A stretch of 64,000 nt of DNA from positions 197,078 to 261,077 of the forward strand of contig NC_066571.1 of the NCBI RefSeq assembly GCF_024679095.1, given 5' to 3'. This stretch comes from Eriocheir sinensis (taxonomy: Eukaryota > Arthropoda > Malacostraca > Decapoda > Varunidae). Made by a program: the position numbers and the translations under genes. Below are positions 31,145-42,409 of this stretch, piece by piece. How positions within the stretch are numbered: position 1 is the stretch's first letter; each line of letters opens with the position of its first letter. The notes under the pieces are model-generated. The model was given only the letters and a program-made list of their open reading frames with translations. It had not been told where the DNA came from and did no database searches.

Positions 31145-33420
31145 TGGCATTAAGCTTCCTTCTCTGGAATGCTAGGTCTCTCCTCAGGAAGACGCAAGAG
31201 CTCAACACCTTCCTTAAGGACACACTTCCCTCGGTGGTCGGGTTGTGTGAGCCCTGGCTTCCCCAACACCTCACTCTCAACATACCTGGGTATGCCATCA
31301 TTAGGGAGGACCGTCAGCAGGGACGGGGAGGCGGTGTTCTCCTCGCTCACCGGGAAGAACTCATCCACACAGAGCTTAGGATCCCCAAGTGGTCAGGGGG
31401 CTGCCTGGAGATAGCCGCTGCCAGGATCGGACTGCAGCGAGGCTGGCTAACAGTGGCAGTATGTTACAATCCAGGTGGAGCAGCCACTTACCAAGAACTA
31501 GACCACTACCTCTCCTTCCTCCCGCCTCCTATGTTAGTCATGGGGGACTTCAATGCACACCATCAGTGCTGGGCCCCAACCTGCCCCCACACCACCGACA
31601 CACCCCAGGAGAAAACCTATTCCAAGTCCTCCAGAGTTCGCCACACCTGTGCCTCCTCAGCCCACCAGGTCTGGCAACCAGATACCATGCCCACACTGGA
31701 GCAGCCTCCGTCCTGGACTTGTTCCTGGGTGACCCAGCCCTCGACACCCAAGTCTTCACCACAGGACCTTATATGGGAAGTGACCACCTCCCCATCCTGG
31801 CCTCGCTCCCTCAGACCACCCCCAGGTCCCACCCGGGATGTTTACCCCGGTGGCGGATAACAAAAAATAATGTGGCCACAATTCCAGCCAGCCCTACAGT
31901 GCCCCCCCAACCCATCCAACTGCCCCCTGGGGAAAGCAGCACAAGCCCTCCAACAGACACTGGAGACAGCGAGGCACTCAGCCTTCCACCTCTCCACCCG
32001 CCGCATCCCCCGTCGTCCAGGAAAGGCCTGGTGGGACGACGACTGCCATCAGGCAGTGAGGGCCCGTCGCCAGGCCTGGAACCAGTGGCGCAGAACACCA
32101 ACGCCACAGGCAGGCCAAGAATACCAGCGCCTAGATGCCATCTGCGCCAAGACCATTCTTCAGGCAAAGAGGCAGGCATGGGGGTCACACTACTCCTCCC
32201 TCTCCTTCTCTTCCTCCACCAAGAGGATGTGGGACTTCATACATGCCATGGAAGGCAAGAAAGTGCGCCCCTCAATCCCCATCACCGACAACACCCAAGC
32301 CCAGCTGGACGAAAACCAAAAAGCAGAGGTCCTGGCAACCCACTTTCAATCAATGATAGGCACGGCACCCACGTTCCATCCACCCCAAGACCTCCACAGT
32401 GCCGTCACCAAAGCCATCAGCTCCCCCTCCATTCCGGTGCTAGCACAACCCGTTATCCCAGCTGAAGCGGACCAAGCATTAAAGGCACTCACACCAGGGA
32501 AAGCAGCAGGCAATGATCTCATTCCCTATGAGTTCTTGAAACACCTCACCCCTGCTGTACAAGACAACCTCCTGCAGATATATAACACCAGTTGGCTGAC
32601 AGGGGAATTTCCATCCTGCTGGAAGCAGTCCACCATAATCCCCATCCCAAAACCGGCAATGACCCGACGCTGCCATCAGCATATAGGCCAATAGCACTCC
32701 TCTCCTGCATTGGCAAGCTGATGGAGCGCCTGGTGGCAACCCGACTATCCTGGTGGGTGGAAGAGAGGCCTGCTGGGGGGAGAGCAGTGCGGCTTTCGTC
32801 CCCACCGCAGCACCCTGGATGTCCTGGCGCAGATAGAATACCACATCTGCGACACATACCGCCAGTGACAGGTTATGGCGGTCCTATTCATAGACCTGGA
32901 GGGGGCCTTCGACTCAGCACCACACGAGGGAGTCGCCCACAAGCTAGCCGGAATGGGGGTCACCGGCACCACCCTCGCCAGGGTCAAGGACTTCCTCTCG
33001 GGTCGCACATTCCAAGCTGCAGTTGGGGCCTCCAAATCCCCATCACACCCCATAAGAAGAGGAGTGCCACAGGGCTCCATCCTCAGCCCCCTGTTCTTTA
33101 ACATCTTTATGGCAGACCTCCAGGTGCCCCCACTCACGCCTCCTCATATACGCTGACGATATCACTATCGTCAGCAGGGCACCAACACTGGCGGAGTCGC
33201 AGCAACACCTTCAGGAGGCAGCAGGACCGCTTGAGGGCTGGGTAACCACCTGGGGCCTCACCATCAGCCCACACAAAAGTGCCCTCATGTGCTTCACACT
33301 CAAGAGACTACCAGCACCACCTACAGTCTCCTTGAAAGGAACACCGGTCCCCTACACCCAGACACACACCCTCCTGGGGCTGCGACTGGAAGGGCCTGGG
33401 GGCCTGATGACGTCATGAAG
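31144..33420 (+). pseudogene. Family E ORF2, endonuclease and reverse transcriptase, frameshifted
   Basis: It starts MALSFLLWNARSLLRKTQEL at the ATG 31144-31146. Endonuclease landmarks are the E of LCEPWLP, MGDFNAHHQCW, SVLDLFLG and MGSDHLPIL (the last two in the +1 frame after a shift near 31610). The middle region (31870-32694) has AWWDDDCHQAVRARRQAW and LTPGKAAGNDLIPYEFLKHL. RT motifs follow in changing frames: PSAYRPIALLSCIGKLMERL, VLFIDLEGAFDSAPHEGV, RRGVPQGSILSPLFFNIF and, from about 33148, IYADDITIVSRAPT. Catalytic aspartates of AFD and YADD are kept. At least four frame breaks make it inactive. Confidence 0.75.
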
Positions 33421-33559
33421 GCTTTCGCCCAATCAGCTGCCTCTCTGATCCTACATCCTTTTTCTGAATTCAGATGTACCAAAGGATGTGAGGAGGGTGT
33501 AAGTCCCCGACCCTCACTTTGTTGTTTACTTGCAACAATAAACTATCAATCAATTAATC
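33421..33559. other. Junction segment with an (AATC)n-like tail inside family E
   Basis: Sequence unrelated to family E ends in aataaactatcaatcaattaatcaatc (33534-33562), which looks like the tail of a small retroelement. It replaces the part of ORF2 expected between the RT and the C-terminal zinc region. Confidence 0.35.
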
Positions 33560-33800
33560 AATCACTGCCCCTGGTGCAGGACCGTCGTCGAGGAGACCAT
33601 TGAGCACTTCCTGCTGCACTGCCTACGCCACCACTCCCAGCGAGTGCTGCTACGACACCAACTCCGCGCCCCTTTGACCTGCCCACGCTGCTGGCGGCGG
33701 CTTGCGTCCACCCCCCACGACAGGAAGCTGTCATCCGCCTCACCTGCGCCTTCCTCAGGAAGACGGGCAGCTGACGCGCCTGTGAGACCCTCACAGGACG
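33560..33800 (+). pseudogene. Family E ORF2 C-terminal zinc-type fragment
   Basis: The frame across 33562-33690 reads CPWCRTVVEETIEHFLLHCL then RHHSQRVLLRHQLRAP. The C-x2-C ... E-T-x-E-H-x3-H-C pattern is the C-terminal zinc-finger-like motif that closes ORF2 of many I-, R1- and jockey-group elements. It is displaced from the RT domain by the segment at 33421-33559. Confidence 0.5.
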
Positions 33801-33917
33801 ACACCAGGGCTCATGTGAGCGACTAGATCGCCGCCAAAGCAAGTATAGAGAATGTATCGTCTTACAGGCGGGAGGAAATCACTCGTTGGCAACTCCTGTA
33901 GCTTTCACGCTTGCCCA

Positions 33918-34346
33918 CGCCCCATCCTCGTTGTCTGCCCAAACCGATGACTTCACACACCTCACTCCCACCCTGTCTCCAGACCCCAACATTAATTTTT
34001 ACGAAAAACTGAACCACCATCATCTTCCTGAGAAAAATTTGCATCACACTAGTATAAAATTGTAACAATAATGTAAAATTACACATACGAAAATCAGAGT
34101 TAAGTGAACTATGGAGTAAACATTTTCTTGCACTTATTTCCCTTCAACTCCTTAGTGTTCTCCATAGTTCACTTAACTCTGATTTTCGTACGTGTAATTT
34201 TACATTATTGTTACAATTTTATGCTAGTGTGATGCAGAACTTTCTCAGGAGTTTTTCGTAAAAATGAATGTTGGGGTCAGGAAACAGGGTGGGAGTGAGG
34301 TGTGTGAAGTCGTCGGTTTGGGCAGACAACGAGGATGGGGCGGGGC
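33918..34346. mobile_element. Large hairpin element, arms of about 190 bases
   Basis: The left arm (33918-34115, cgccccatcctcgttgtctg to cttaactctgattttcg complement) and the right arm (34161-34346) are inverted copies with few differences; the spacer is 45 bases (34116-34160). The sequence has no coding capacity. Outer ends are GC-rich (gccccatcc / ggatggggc). It resembles a foldback MITE, but no target duplication could be fixed. Confidence 0.75.
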
Positions 34347-35279
34347 TTAATTAGGCTCGAGGAAGGGGCGGAGCTTATCGAGACGCCAGCCAATCATCGT
34401 CCAGAATGAGATGCCGTGAACATTTCTATTTATATTTTTTGTTCACCGACAATTGCTTCATAGGGTATATAACAAAAAATCCACTAAGATTTTTATTTAT
34501 TGTAGTAGTTTATAACATAAAAAATATCCGAGAGGTCCTAATAAAAAAGCTCATTTCAAAATTTGGTTCTTCACGTTCTATGAGAGTGACGATACCTCTC
34601 TATACTTGCCTTGATCACCGCGGCCCAAAACAACAACAACAACAACAATAACAAAGGTTACACCCACTGGCCCAAGATGCCTACTAGAAGGTCGAAGAAG
34701 ACATCGCACTGTATACAGCAATTGTCTCCCTACTGAAGAAAAGAAGCAGGAGGAAGAAGCTTTTCTGTAGCCGTCAGTAACTACAGAGGAGAGGAGTGTG
34801 GCTTTCATAACGATGAGGAAGCTTCTGAGAGGATTAAGCCGCTCAGGCAATGAACTCGATTTGACCAGCAGTAGTTCCAACATCTTTTGGCCCTTGTCAC
34901 CCCTCGCACCAAGAAAACAAATACGTGCCATGCAATTACTCCTACAGAACGTCGTACTGTGACTTTATATAGAAACATGGATGTACTTTTGGTTGAACTT
35001 GTGGTAAATTTTCAGTGATATGTGGTATGGCGTTTCCTCTCAACTGATACCCAAAGCTGATGATGCATCCTTGTTTTCCACATTCCCTGATCCTCAAAGT
35101 TGATCTCATGGAGCCACTCATCTTCATTATATTTTCCCTTGGTTTTACTGCTTGGGCATGACATTAAGTCTTAAGACAACTAATATATCTTCAGTCCTTT
35201 TAGGGCTGTCCATCTTCCACATCCTGTTATCTTAACACCCAAGTAACCCGCTCATGCAATCCTTTAAAAATACTCTCAA
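34347..35279. other. Unassigned stretch with (CAA)n run
   Basis: Contains a short (CAA)n run at 34630-34647 followed by taacaaaggtta, a word also seen at 29459 before family E ORF1. On the minus strand about 60 codons near 34942-35127 are open in two frames; neither could be recognised. No gene call is justified. Confidence 0.4.
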
Positions 35280-35771
35280 GTCAGGTTTATTGACAGGTAC
35301 TTTTGTTCAAGGGATAAGGAAAATAGGCTTCGAGTGTGCTTTCCCGGGGCAGGCATCCAGCACGTACCTGACAGAATGGAGGAAATTTTAGCAGGGGAGG
35401 GGACACAGCCAATCGTCTTTTGCAGTTTCGGTGGTAATGACATCAGTAAGGTGGGTAGCGAAGAGATATTTCGGCGCTTCAGGGAATCGTTTGCTAAAGT
35501 GAGGGACTTCGGGGGGGTGCCGGCTGTTTGTGGGGTTTTGCCGAGGAGGGGGGTGGGAGAGGGATGGCTTTCCAGAGCCTTAGCAGTAAACAGCAGGCTG
35601 GCGGCCCACTGTAAGCGAAATGGTTGGCTTTTCCTTGACAATTGGGACCTCTTCTACAATAAAGGCACCTTGTATGCCAAGGATGGCGTGCACCTGTCAC
35701 TCCAGGGGGTGGAGGTTCTCGCAGACTCCCTCGAGCGATCACTTAGCACCCTACATAATTTTTTAGAGTAG
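35280..35771 (+). pseudogene. Family B ORF1, SGNH-esterase-like domain, 5'-truncated
   Basis: From 35334 the frame reads CFPGAGIQHVPDRMEEILAG, VFCSFGGNDISKVGSEEIFR, FGGVPAVCGVLPRR and AKDGVHLSLQGVEVLADSLE. GGND and DGVH are the third and fifth blocks of SGNH/GDSL hydrolases (the last supplies the Asp and His of the catalytic triad). The first block with the GDS serine would lie just before 35280 and is lost. In CR1-like elements an esterase of this type forms part of ORF1; its role is thought to be lipid or membrane association, not established. Confidence 0.7.
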
Positions 35772-35788
35772 GCGAGGGGGGAGGGCCT

Positions 35789-38673
35789 GTCAATGCATCG
35801 CAGACTGGGACTAGGGGGCGCAGGAGAAATCGAGAGGATATAAGAAAGGATGGGCTAACGGCTTATTACACCAACAGTAGGAGTCTCAGGAACAAGATAG
35901 ATCTACTGAGGGGGAAAGCATGTGTCGAGAAATTCGACATTGTAGCTATCACGGAAACATGGGTGGATACTGCCAACAAAAACTTCATGTCTGAGTATGA
36001 AATATATAGTTACCAGATGTTTCACAAAGATAGAAAGGGAAGAAGGGGAGGGGGGGTGGCACTTTATGTTAAAGACACACTTAAATGTTCCGCTAACAAC
36101 TCTATTCAAACAAATGGCGACTCAGAATCAGTTTGGGTGGACGTCCACAAAGGGAAATACAAACTAATTCTAGGGGTTCTTTACAGGCCACCCAACCTCA
36201 GCAGGCGGGACACTGATATAATATTACTACAAGAGGTAGGCAGGGCGAGCAGGAGCAAAAATGTCTGCATAATGGGGGATTTTAACTATAGGAATATAGA
36301 TTGGGAAGGCGTGGTGGGTGATCTAGAGTCTGAGGATTTTCTGAAAGTAATACAAGATAATTTTCTCAAGCAGACAGTAACAGAGCCCACCAGGGGTAAC
36401 AACATTCTGGACTTGGTCTTAACTAACACCGAGTATATGATCAGCGAGCTAGATGTTGGGGGAGAATTAGGTGGCAGTGATCACAAGGAAATTAGGTTTA
36501 AATTAGACTGGGCGGTGGCCCATGAACTCAACCCTGTTTTGGTGCCCGACTTTAGAAGAGCTGATTATGAGGGGCTCAGAAGACACCTTGAGGAGGTAAA
36601 TTGGGAAACCTTAGGGCTGGATGAGGGCCAGATCTCAGGGCTGGAACCGGAAAGACAGGGGAACCATGTAGAAATGACCTACAATAATTTAGTTAGAGAA
36701 ATTGCAGAGGGTCAGAGACAGCATATCCCTTACCAAGCACGTAGGAAGGAAAATAACGACCCCAAATGGATGACCCGCAGACTCAAGCATGAAATAGGCT
36801 TGAAGAGAGGAATTTATAGGAAAATAAAGAACGGAGAGATCCACCTCAGGGGTAGGTATGTTGAGCTAGCCAGGTCGGTGAAGAAGAACACCCGCCTTGC
36901 AAAAAGAAATTATGAGATTAGGGTAGCCAACGAGGCCAAGAGCGATCCCAAGGGCTTCTTCAAATTGTACAGGACGAAAACAAAGGACAGAATTGGACCG
37001 TTAAAAACAAACACGGGCGAGCTCGTTGAGAATGGAGAAGATATGAGCCAAATGATGAATGACTATTTCCTCTCAGTTTTCACGCAGGAAAATCTAACAA
37101 CCATTCCGGAGAGAGTTCAGATATATGAGGGTGACGAGAACGACAAGTTGAGGGATTTGATCATCACTAGGCAAGTAGTCCAGGATGAGATTGGTAGGTT
37201 GAAGAAAAACAAATCGCCGGGCCCAGACGAAGTATTCCCAAGGGTTATGAAAGAGTGCAAGGAAATCCTTAGTAGCCCTCTTGCCGATATCTTTAAGATG
37301 TCGGTAAATTCTGGGTATGTGCCCAATCAATGGAAAGTAGCTAATGTGACGCCGATTTTCAAAAAGGGAGACAAGTCAGCCACCTCAAACTATCGCCCAA
37401 TTAGCTTAACATCAGTTGTAGGAAAGATGTTAGAGTCAATTATAGCCCGGAGCATTCGGGACCATCTAGAAAAGCATAATTTAATTCATGATTCACAACA
37501 TCAGTTCGCAAAGGGTAGGTCTTGCCTTACTAACCTGTTGTCCTTCTACACTTAAGTAATCGAAGCGGTTGACAGAGATGAAAACTATGACATATTATAT
37601 CTAGATTTCAGTAAAGTGTTCGACAAAGTCCCTCATCACCGGCTATTACTAAAATTACAGGCTCACGGCGTAGATGGGAAAGTTTTGAACTGGATCAGGG
37701 CGTGGGTTAGTGGTAGGAAGCAGAGAGTGCAAATCAATGGTAGGAAATCTGAATGGGACAGTATTACGAGTGGAGTCCCACAGGGGTCGGTGCTGGGTCC
37801 TCTGCTTTTTATTATTTACATCAATGACTTGGACACAGGAATTAGTAGCGATGTCAGTAAGTTCGCAGATGATACCAAGATCGGTAGAGTAATCCAATCA
37901 GACAGCGACGCTACCGTTCTCCAGGATGAGCTTGACAGACTTTATGATTGGGCGAGGAAGTGGCAGATGGAATTCAATGTCGGGAAGTGTAGCATTTTGA
38001 GTGTAGGTAGGAATAACCCCTTACACAATTACTCCTTAAATGACACTCCTCTAAGCAGGTCTGGGCGTGAGAGAGACTTAGGAGTCCTAGTGAGCGCTGA
38101 CCTCCGTCCTAGGGCTCACTGCATTCAGGCTAAAAATCGGGCAAACAGAGTATTAGGTTTCATCTCAAGGAGCGTGAGCAATAGGAGCGCTGAAGTCATC
38201 CTCAAACTTTACTTAGCACTAGTTAGACCTCATCTCGATTATGCAGTTCAGTTCTGGTCCCCCTTTTATAGAATGGATATCAAGATGTTAGAATCTGTAC
38301 AGAGGAGGATGACAAAGATGATTCAGGGGGTGAGAAACTTGCCTTATGAAGACAGGCTGAAGCAGTTAAATCTACACTCTCTAGAAAGGCGAAGGTTGCG
38401 AGGAGACTTGATCGAAGTTTATAAATGGATGAAGGGATTTAATAAAGGGGATGTCAATAAAATTTAAGAGTGAAAGAGTCAGGTAGGACGTGTGGCAATG
38501 GTTTTAAGTTAGACAAATTCAGATTTAACAAAGACATAGGCAAGAATTGGTTCACCAATAGAGTGGTGGACGAATGGAACAGGCTTGGGAGCCATGTTGT
38601 GGGTGCCAATACCATAGATACATTCAAGAAGAGGTTAGATAAAGCCATGGATGGTGAGGTAAGGTGGGGATGA
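35789..38673 (+). pseudogene. Family B ORF2, endonuclease and RT, one stop and one frameshift
   Basis: The endonuclease begins AYYTNSRSLRNKIDLLRGK and has VAITETWVD, IMGDFNYRNIDW, NNILDLVLTN and GGSDHKEIRF. The RT region has KKNKSPGPDEVFPRVMKEC, IFKKGDKSATSNYRPISLTS, GVPQGSVLGPLLFIIYINDL and SKFADDTKIGR with both catalytic aspartates. A TAA at 37553-37555 interrupts FYT-VIEAVDRDENYD, most simply a CAA to TAA change. Near 38462 a shift moves the end (GNGFKLDKFRFNKDIGKNWF, VVDEWNRLGSHVVGANTIDT) to another frame. Otherwise open for 2.7 kb. The first in-frame ATG is at 35963; initiation upstream of it is unclear. Confidence 0.8.
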
Positions 38674-38743
38674 GTGTACATGAGCTGCCTTGTATAGGCC
38701 AACCGGCCTCTTGCAGACTCCTTACGTTCTTATGTTCTTATGT

Positions 38744-39029
38744 AACATTATATTCTAAACTAACACTGAGAACATAAGTTCGCCTGCTTATCTAATTTCC
38801 ATGAGGGCTGTTCAGTTATGGAAATGGTCCATTTTAGTAATATTTTTTTCTCTTTGCCCGTTTCGGGGTACTGTTGTCCAATTTAGATGTCTGCTGCTGT
38901 CTCATCTCAAACGTTTTATCATTTTCAACCTAATAAAGTGGTATTATTTAGATAAACAGCATTCTCAAGCTACACAATTCTTACCTATCTCACACAGTAG
39001 AGCTTGTCAATCTGAATTTTGTAAACCCC

Positions 39030-39030
<1 letters not shown>
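38744..39030. other. Unassigned stretch
   Basis: Unique-looking AT-rich DNA between the family B tail and the (TA)n tracts; no feature recognised. Confidence 0.4.
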
Positions 39031-39127
<97 letters not shown>

Positions 39128-39134
39128 GGTTTAA

Positions 39135-39222
<88 letters not shown>
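39031..39222. repeat. Paired (TA)n tracts
   Basis: Two (TA)n tracts, about 39033-39124 and 39140-39220, each end in atatggggy and are separated by ggggtttaacaaa. The left flank is gtaaaccccatata, the inverse of tatatggggtttaac, so the first tract sits inside a short inverted repeat and the segment can extrude as a cruciform. Confidence 0.9.
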
Positions 39223-39257
39223 GGCAAATTGCTAGTAGCAAAGTTAAAATATATAAT

Positions 39258-39512
39258 TCCATTAAATGGATTAGTGGTTAGAATCCTGGCCTGGGCAGTC
39301 AGTGCACGGCTCACCCAGCTGTTCATACTCCCTTTCGAGCTGGTTAATAAATAGGTACCAGAGGAAACCAAGATTAAGGTGAATTTTGGCAATCCTGGAT
39401 TTCATATTAGTCTGTGTCATGGGGTAACTGCTTCTTACCTACCACGGGCTCGGAGATGAGCACCACAGCCATGCAAAGCTATAACGTATACACCCATCTT
39501 TACCTTTATTGT
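39258..39512 (+). mobile_element. Probable second tRNA-like SINE
   Basis: The sequence ggattagtggttagaatcctgg (about 39269-39290) resembles a tRNA A-box region, and ctttcgagctgg at about 39332 is a weak B-box candidate. A body follows with ataaataggtaccagaggaaacc and a run of short words to 39512. There is no second copy in the window, so the call rests on promoter-like boxes only. Confidence 0.4.
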
Positions 39513-40269
39513 GGCAGCAGGCCACAAGTCAGATTAGGTCATATTTACTTGTTAGGTCAGGTCAGGACAAGTCAGGTCAAGTTAGGTTAGATATAGTTTG
39601 AGTTTGTGTTATTTTTTTTAGTTTCTGCTTTTCATAATAATGAAACTTTTTTTATTTGATTTTTTATTTGAGTTTTGATTTGTTTACCAGTAACTTGCAT
39701 TAGTTTTGAAGAGGAAATATTTGAAGGGGGGAAGAGGTAAGAAATAAAAATAATAATAATGATTTGTCCCAGAGTCAGCAGATTCTTTTTCAGAACACAT
39801 ACAAAAGCATAAGTTTTGTCCATAAAATCAAAGCATGCTGTTTACCGATAATTTACCAATAAACTTTCTACTACCCAACCTTACATCCCAAATGATAATG
39901 TTTGAGTTTGACAATGATAAACTTGAAGGCAAAATCAATATCACCCTGTTCCCATTATAGGCATTGTTTTTGTCCGTTCCTTTTTGTTTAATGTTTATAA
40001 TATTTTAATAGTGATTTCTTTTTGTGAATGTATACTAGGTGTTGATAATAAATATGTTATACTAGTATTGAGGCTACATTTATCGTGGAGGTAAAGAAAA
40101 AAGAAAAAAAAAGCATGCGTGATAACAATTTCTCTTTCATAGAACAGAAAAATAAACAATGAAATTTCTTGGTTAATATAAAACATGTATATTTTCACTA
40201 TTCACTCAGGGCTACTTTTCCTGAGTTTGATGCTCCCCTGCAGCAATAGCGCAATTTATATCTTTAATA
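39513..40269. other. AT-rich non-coding stretch with TTAGG/TCAGG-like runs
   Basis: Runs of gtcaggtcaggacaagtcagg and gttaggttag occur at 39552-39590. The rest is AT-rich with no coding signal; it may be 3' flank or intron of the minus-strand gene candidate that follows. Confidence 0.4.
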
Positions 40270-40273
40270 ATGT

Positions 40274-40454
40274 CTAACATTTCTTTCTTTGCTTTTTACT
40301 ATAAGTTGGGCTTTTATGGATGTGTTTCTTCTCTTGGAGGTTTCTCAGATGGAACACTGCTGGTAGATAGGAACAGTAGTTGCTAGGCTCAGAATATGGT
40401 TGACTGCTTGACACTGGAGATGGAAGACAGCCAGGCTCAATAGACAATACACTG
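40274..40454 (-). CDS. Possible terminal exon of a minus-strand gene
   Basis: The minus strand reads SVLSIEPGCLPSPVSSSQPY, SEPSNYCSYLPAVFHLRNLQ, then a basic end EKKHIHKSPTYSKKQRKKC and a stop. An acceptor-like ggaatcag precedes it at 40455-40456. Composition is that of a polar C-terminal tail. No family is recognised, and its link to the exons at 40610 and 41590 is only positional. Confidence 0.3.
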
Positions 40455-40482
40455 CTGATTCCAAGAGACATAATTAATATCA

Positions 40483-40607
40483 TGATGGCGCCACTATAAA
40501 CACTCGCCTGTGCCAGAACGGGTTGAGCAAACCATCAGGCCCCACCGGGAACAAGCCTACCGGTACAATAGGCCGCGACGTAAAAAAAATAAAAAATAAA
40601 AATAAAT
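40483..40607 (+). mobile_element. SINE 3' fragment, same family as 2811-3165
   Basis: The segment gatggcgccactataaacac ... gccagaacgggttgagc ... ggtacaataggccgcgacgt with an (aaaat)n tail at 40582-40607 matches the body and tail of the SINE at 2811. The tRNA-like head is missing. It is squeezed between two possible minus-strand exons. Confidence 0.8.
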
Positions 40608-40609
40608 CC

Positions 40610-40730
40610 TGAGCACCAGAGATGGTAAGCTATCAGATTACCATGATGCAAGGTTTCATCAAAACTGGCCATGTCAGGATGCAGTGAATGTTCTGTGATG
40701 CAGCCATCACCTCTCAAATATATCATCATA
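40610..40730 (-). CDS. Possible internal exon of a minus-strand gene
   Basis: After a strong polypyrimidine acceptor (gattttttttcagag, ending at 40731) the minus strand reads MMIYLRGDGCITEHSLHPDM then ASFDETLHHGNLIAYHLWCS. If splicing uses the second AG, the first base completes the codon left open by the exon at 41590-41758 and the frame is continuous. A weak donor (CATG|GTAATC) lies inside. The right-hand end runs into the SINE. No family is recognised. Confidence 0.3.
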
Positions 40731-41589
40731 CTCTGAAAAAAAATCACAAAAGTTAACATGTAACAGTAAGGAGGCATGCAGAAAATAAATGTGCTTGATT
40801 GTTGTGCTCATCTTTACAGTTTTGGCCTTGAGCCTTTTGCTGACTGCATCACATAGTTTAATTTCTGTTATCTTTCCCAAACTTCTCCAGTTAGCTTCCT
40901 ATTATAATTATCAATCAACTCAGGAGTGACTATGTCCTGATAGTAGAGCTATGTGCTGACTACCCTCATGTTTGATAAAATTCTGACCAAACTATGTACT
41001 TGTGGCCAGCAATACACACATTTGTACAAAGGATATGTCAGGGTACCCCTCTAAATATCAAATGGTATCATTATCTACCTAAACCTAGTCCAATCTAAAC
41101 TACACTTCTAGTGACTCTGATGGATGTAACGCATAAAGGAAAACACAAAACTATTAATAACAATATAATTATTATTATTTTTTACTATCATCATTATCAT
41201 TATTAGTACTCGAGATCCATGTAATGACATCAAGGTATAATATTAAAAATGATATAGACCCAAAGTCCCCTAGATGAGCAGACTTGGATATTAAAAATAA
41301 AAATAAAATAAATAAATAAAAAAAAAAAAAACATATAGCCACAAGAGACGTAATTTGAAGATCAATAACTGGGCAGAATAAAGAAATGTCATTGGAATAG
41401 GTGAATGAAAAGAAATTCCTTGCTACATATCACAAGGATAAAGAATGAAAAGTGGACTAAGAACACTGTCCTGAGGAACAGCGGTCTTGATTTGAGCATA
41501 TCTACTGAACCTACTACCACATGCATGCAAATTATCCTACATAGAAAAAATGTTGAACACTGTAAATATGTGTGGGAGGCAATATGAAC

Positions 41590-41758
41590 CTGGTTTCTGT
41601 TGGTGTTTGCTGAACCGGTGAAACTATCAGGGATGTGGCACCGTCGAACAGTGGCCACTTTTCATGGACATCCCTCGGAACTGCTGCGAGTCTTCTTACT
41701 TTGTTGCATGAAGCTATGAAGCCTGTCCGCACATTCTTAAATTTACCTCGAGCGTTTC
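41590..41758 (-). CDS. Internal exon with Myb/MADF-like domain end
   Basis: The exon of 169 bases is bounded by a good acceptor (gcttattaacag, before 41758) and donor (ACCAG|GTTCAT, intron from 41589). It encodes NARGKFKNVRTGFIASCNKV, RRLAAVPRDVHEKWPLFDGA, TSLIVSPVQQTPTETR. K-x-KN-(L/V)R-x(n)-KWP-x-(F/Y) is the second half of MADF or Myb/SANT-like DNA-binding domains, where the last aromatic packs helix 3. The first half must lie in an exon further right and was not found before the family B copy at 42410. The exon phase (2 bases at each side) is internally consistent. Confidence 0.45.
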
Positions 41759-42409
41759 CTGTTAATAAGCAAAAACTGATAAGAACTCAAATAATTATAC
41801 GGTAATATGCTAACATTGTTTATAAAAAGAGGAGGGTGTCTAAAAGAATTCTGTTAGTTTATATAAGATTGTGTTATGGTAGGTTAGTTAAGTTTTGTTG
41901 GGGTAAGTTAGCTTAGCGAGGTTAGGTTAGGTAAGTGACATTTGGTTAAGTTAATAATATTATTATCTTTTTTTGTTAGAATCTTTTCTCACTTTATTTG
42001 TTTTATGTGGTGCCTATAGTGCCACTAAGCACTCTTGAGGGACCTGGTGGGTGACCCCAGAATCAACACATTGTCCTCAACCGCAAATGGGTCTCGCCAT
42101 TTCCTCCAGCAAATGCACAAGTATCGAGAAAAAGGAGTGTGAGTAATGTCAAACTAAAATTGGTATTATTCCAGAAGTACACCCGTCTCACAGCGAAAGT
42201 GCTGTGTGAAGTACTTGGTAAATTATGGTGTGTTTTGTATTAATCAGTTACTTAAAAAAAGAATAGTAATTTTTAAGAAGGGGACGGGAATTAGTGTTTA
42301 GCGACAGAAAGGTAACCGATTTGGTGTGTGTAAGATGGTTGAAATTTTGAAATTTTACCCTAAAATTTCATAAAAATCATGATTGTGGAAGAATTGCTTT
42401 TTATTATGA
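41759..42409. other. Unassigned AT-rich stretch with TTAGG-like runs
   Basis: Contains ggtaggttagttaag and gaggttaggttaggtaag at 41878-41935. Probably intronic if the minus-strand gene candidate is real. Nothing else is recognised. Confidence 0.4.

Larger units (their letters stand above)
29456..33850 (+). mobile_element. Family E (jockey/I-like) retrotransposon with gag-like ORF1
   Basis: A GC-rich element, unlike its AT-rich neighbours. Order: short 5' leader, ORF1 with zinc knuckles (29592-31144), ORF2 endonuclease and RT (31144 to about 33420), a foreign or deleted stretch (33420-33560), and a C-terminal zinc-type fragment (33560-33780). Frames are broken at several places. There is no poly(A) at a clear end, so the 3' boundary is uncertain. 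Confidence 0.75.
35280..38743 (+). mobile_element. Family B (CR1-like) retrotransposon, nearly full ORF2
   Basis: Order: truncated esterase ORF1 (35280-35771), ORF2 endonuclease-RT (35789-38673), 3' UTR with gagctgccttgtataggcca and a tail of cttatgttcttatg repeats ending about 38743. CR1-type elements end in short tandem repeats rather than poly(A), and often carry an esterase-like ORF1. Of all elements in the window this has the most intact ORF2, with one nonsense codon and one frameshift. Confidence 0.85.

Noticed and set aside
39552..39590. Telomeric TTAGG array
   Set aside because: The TTAGG/TCAGG-like runs are short and degenerate, far from an arthropod telomere array.
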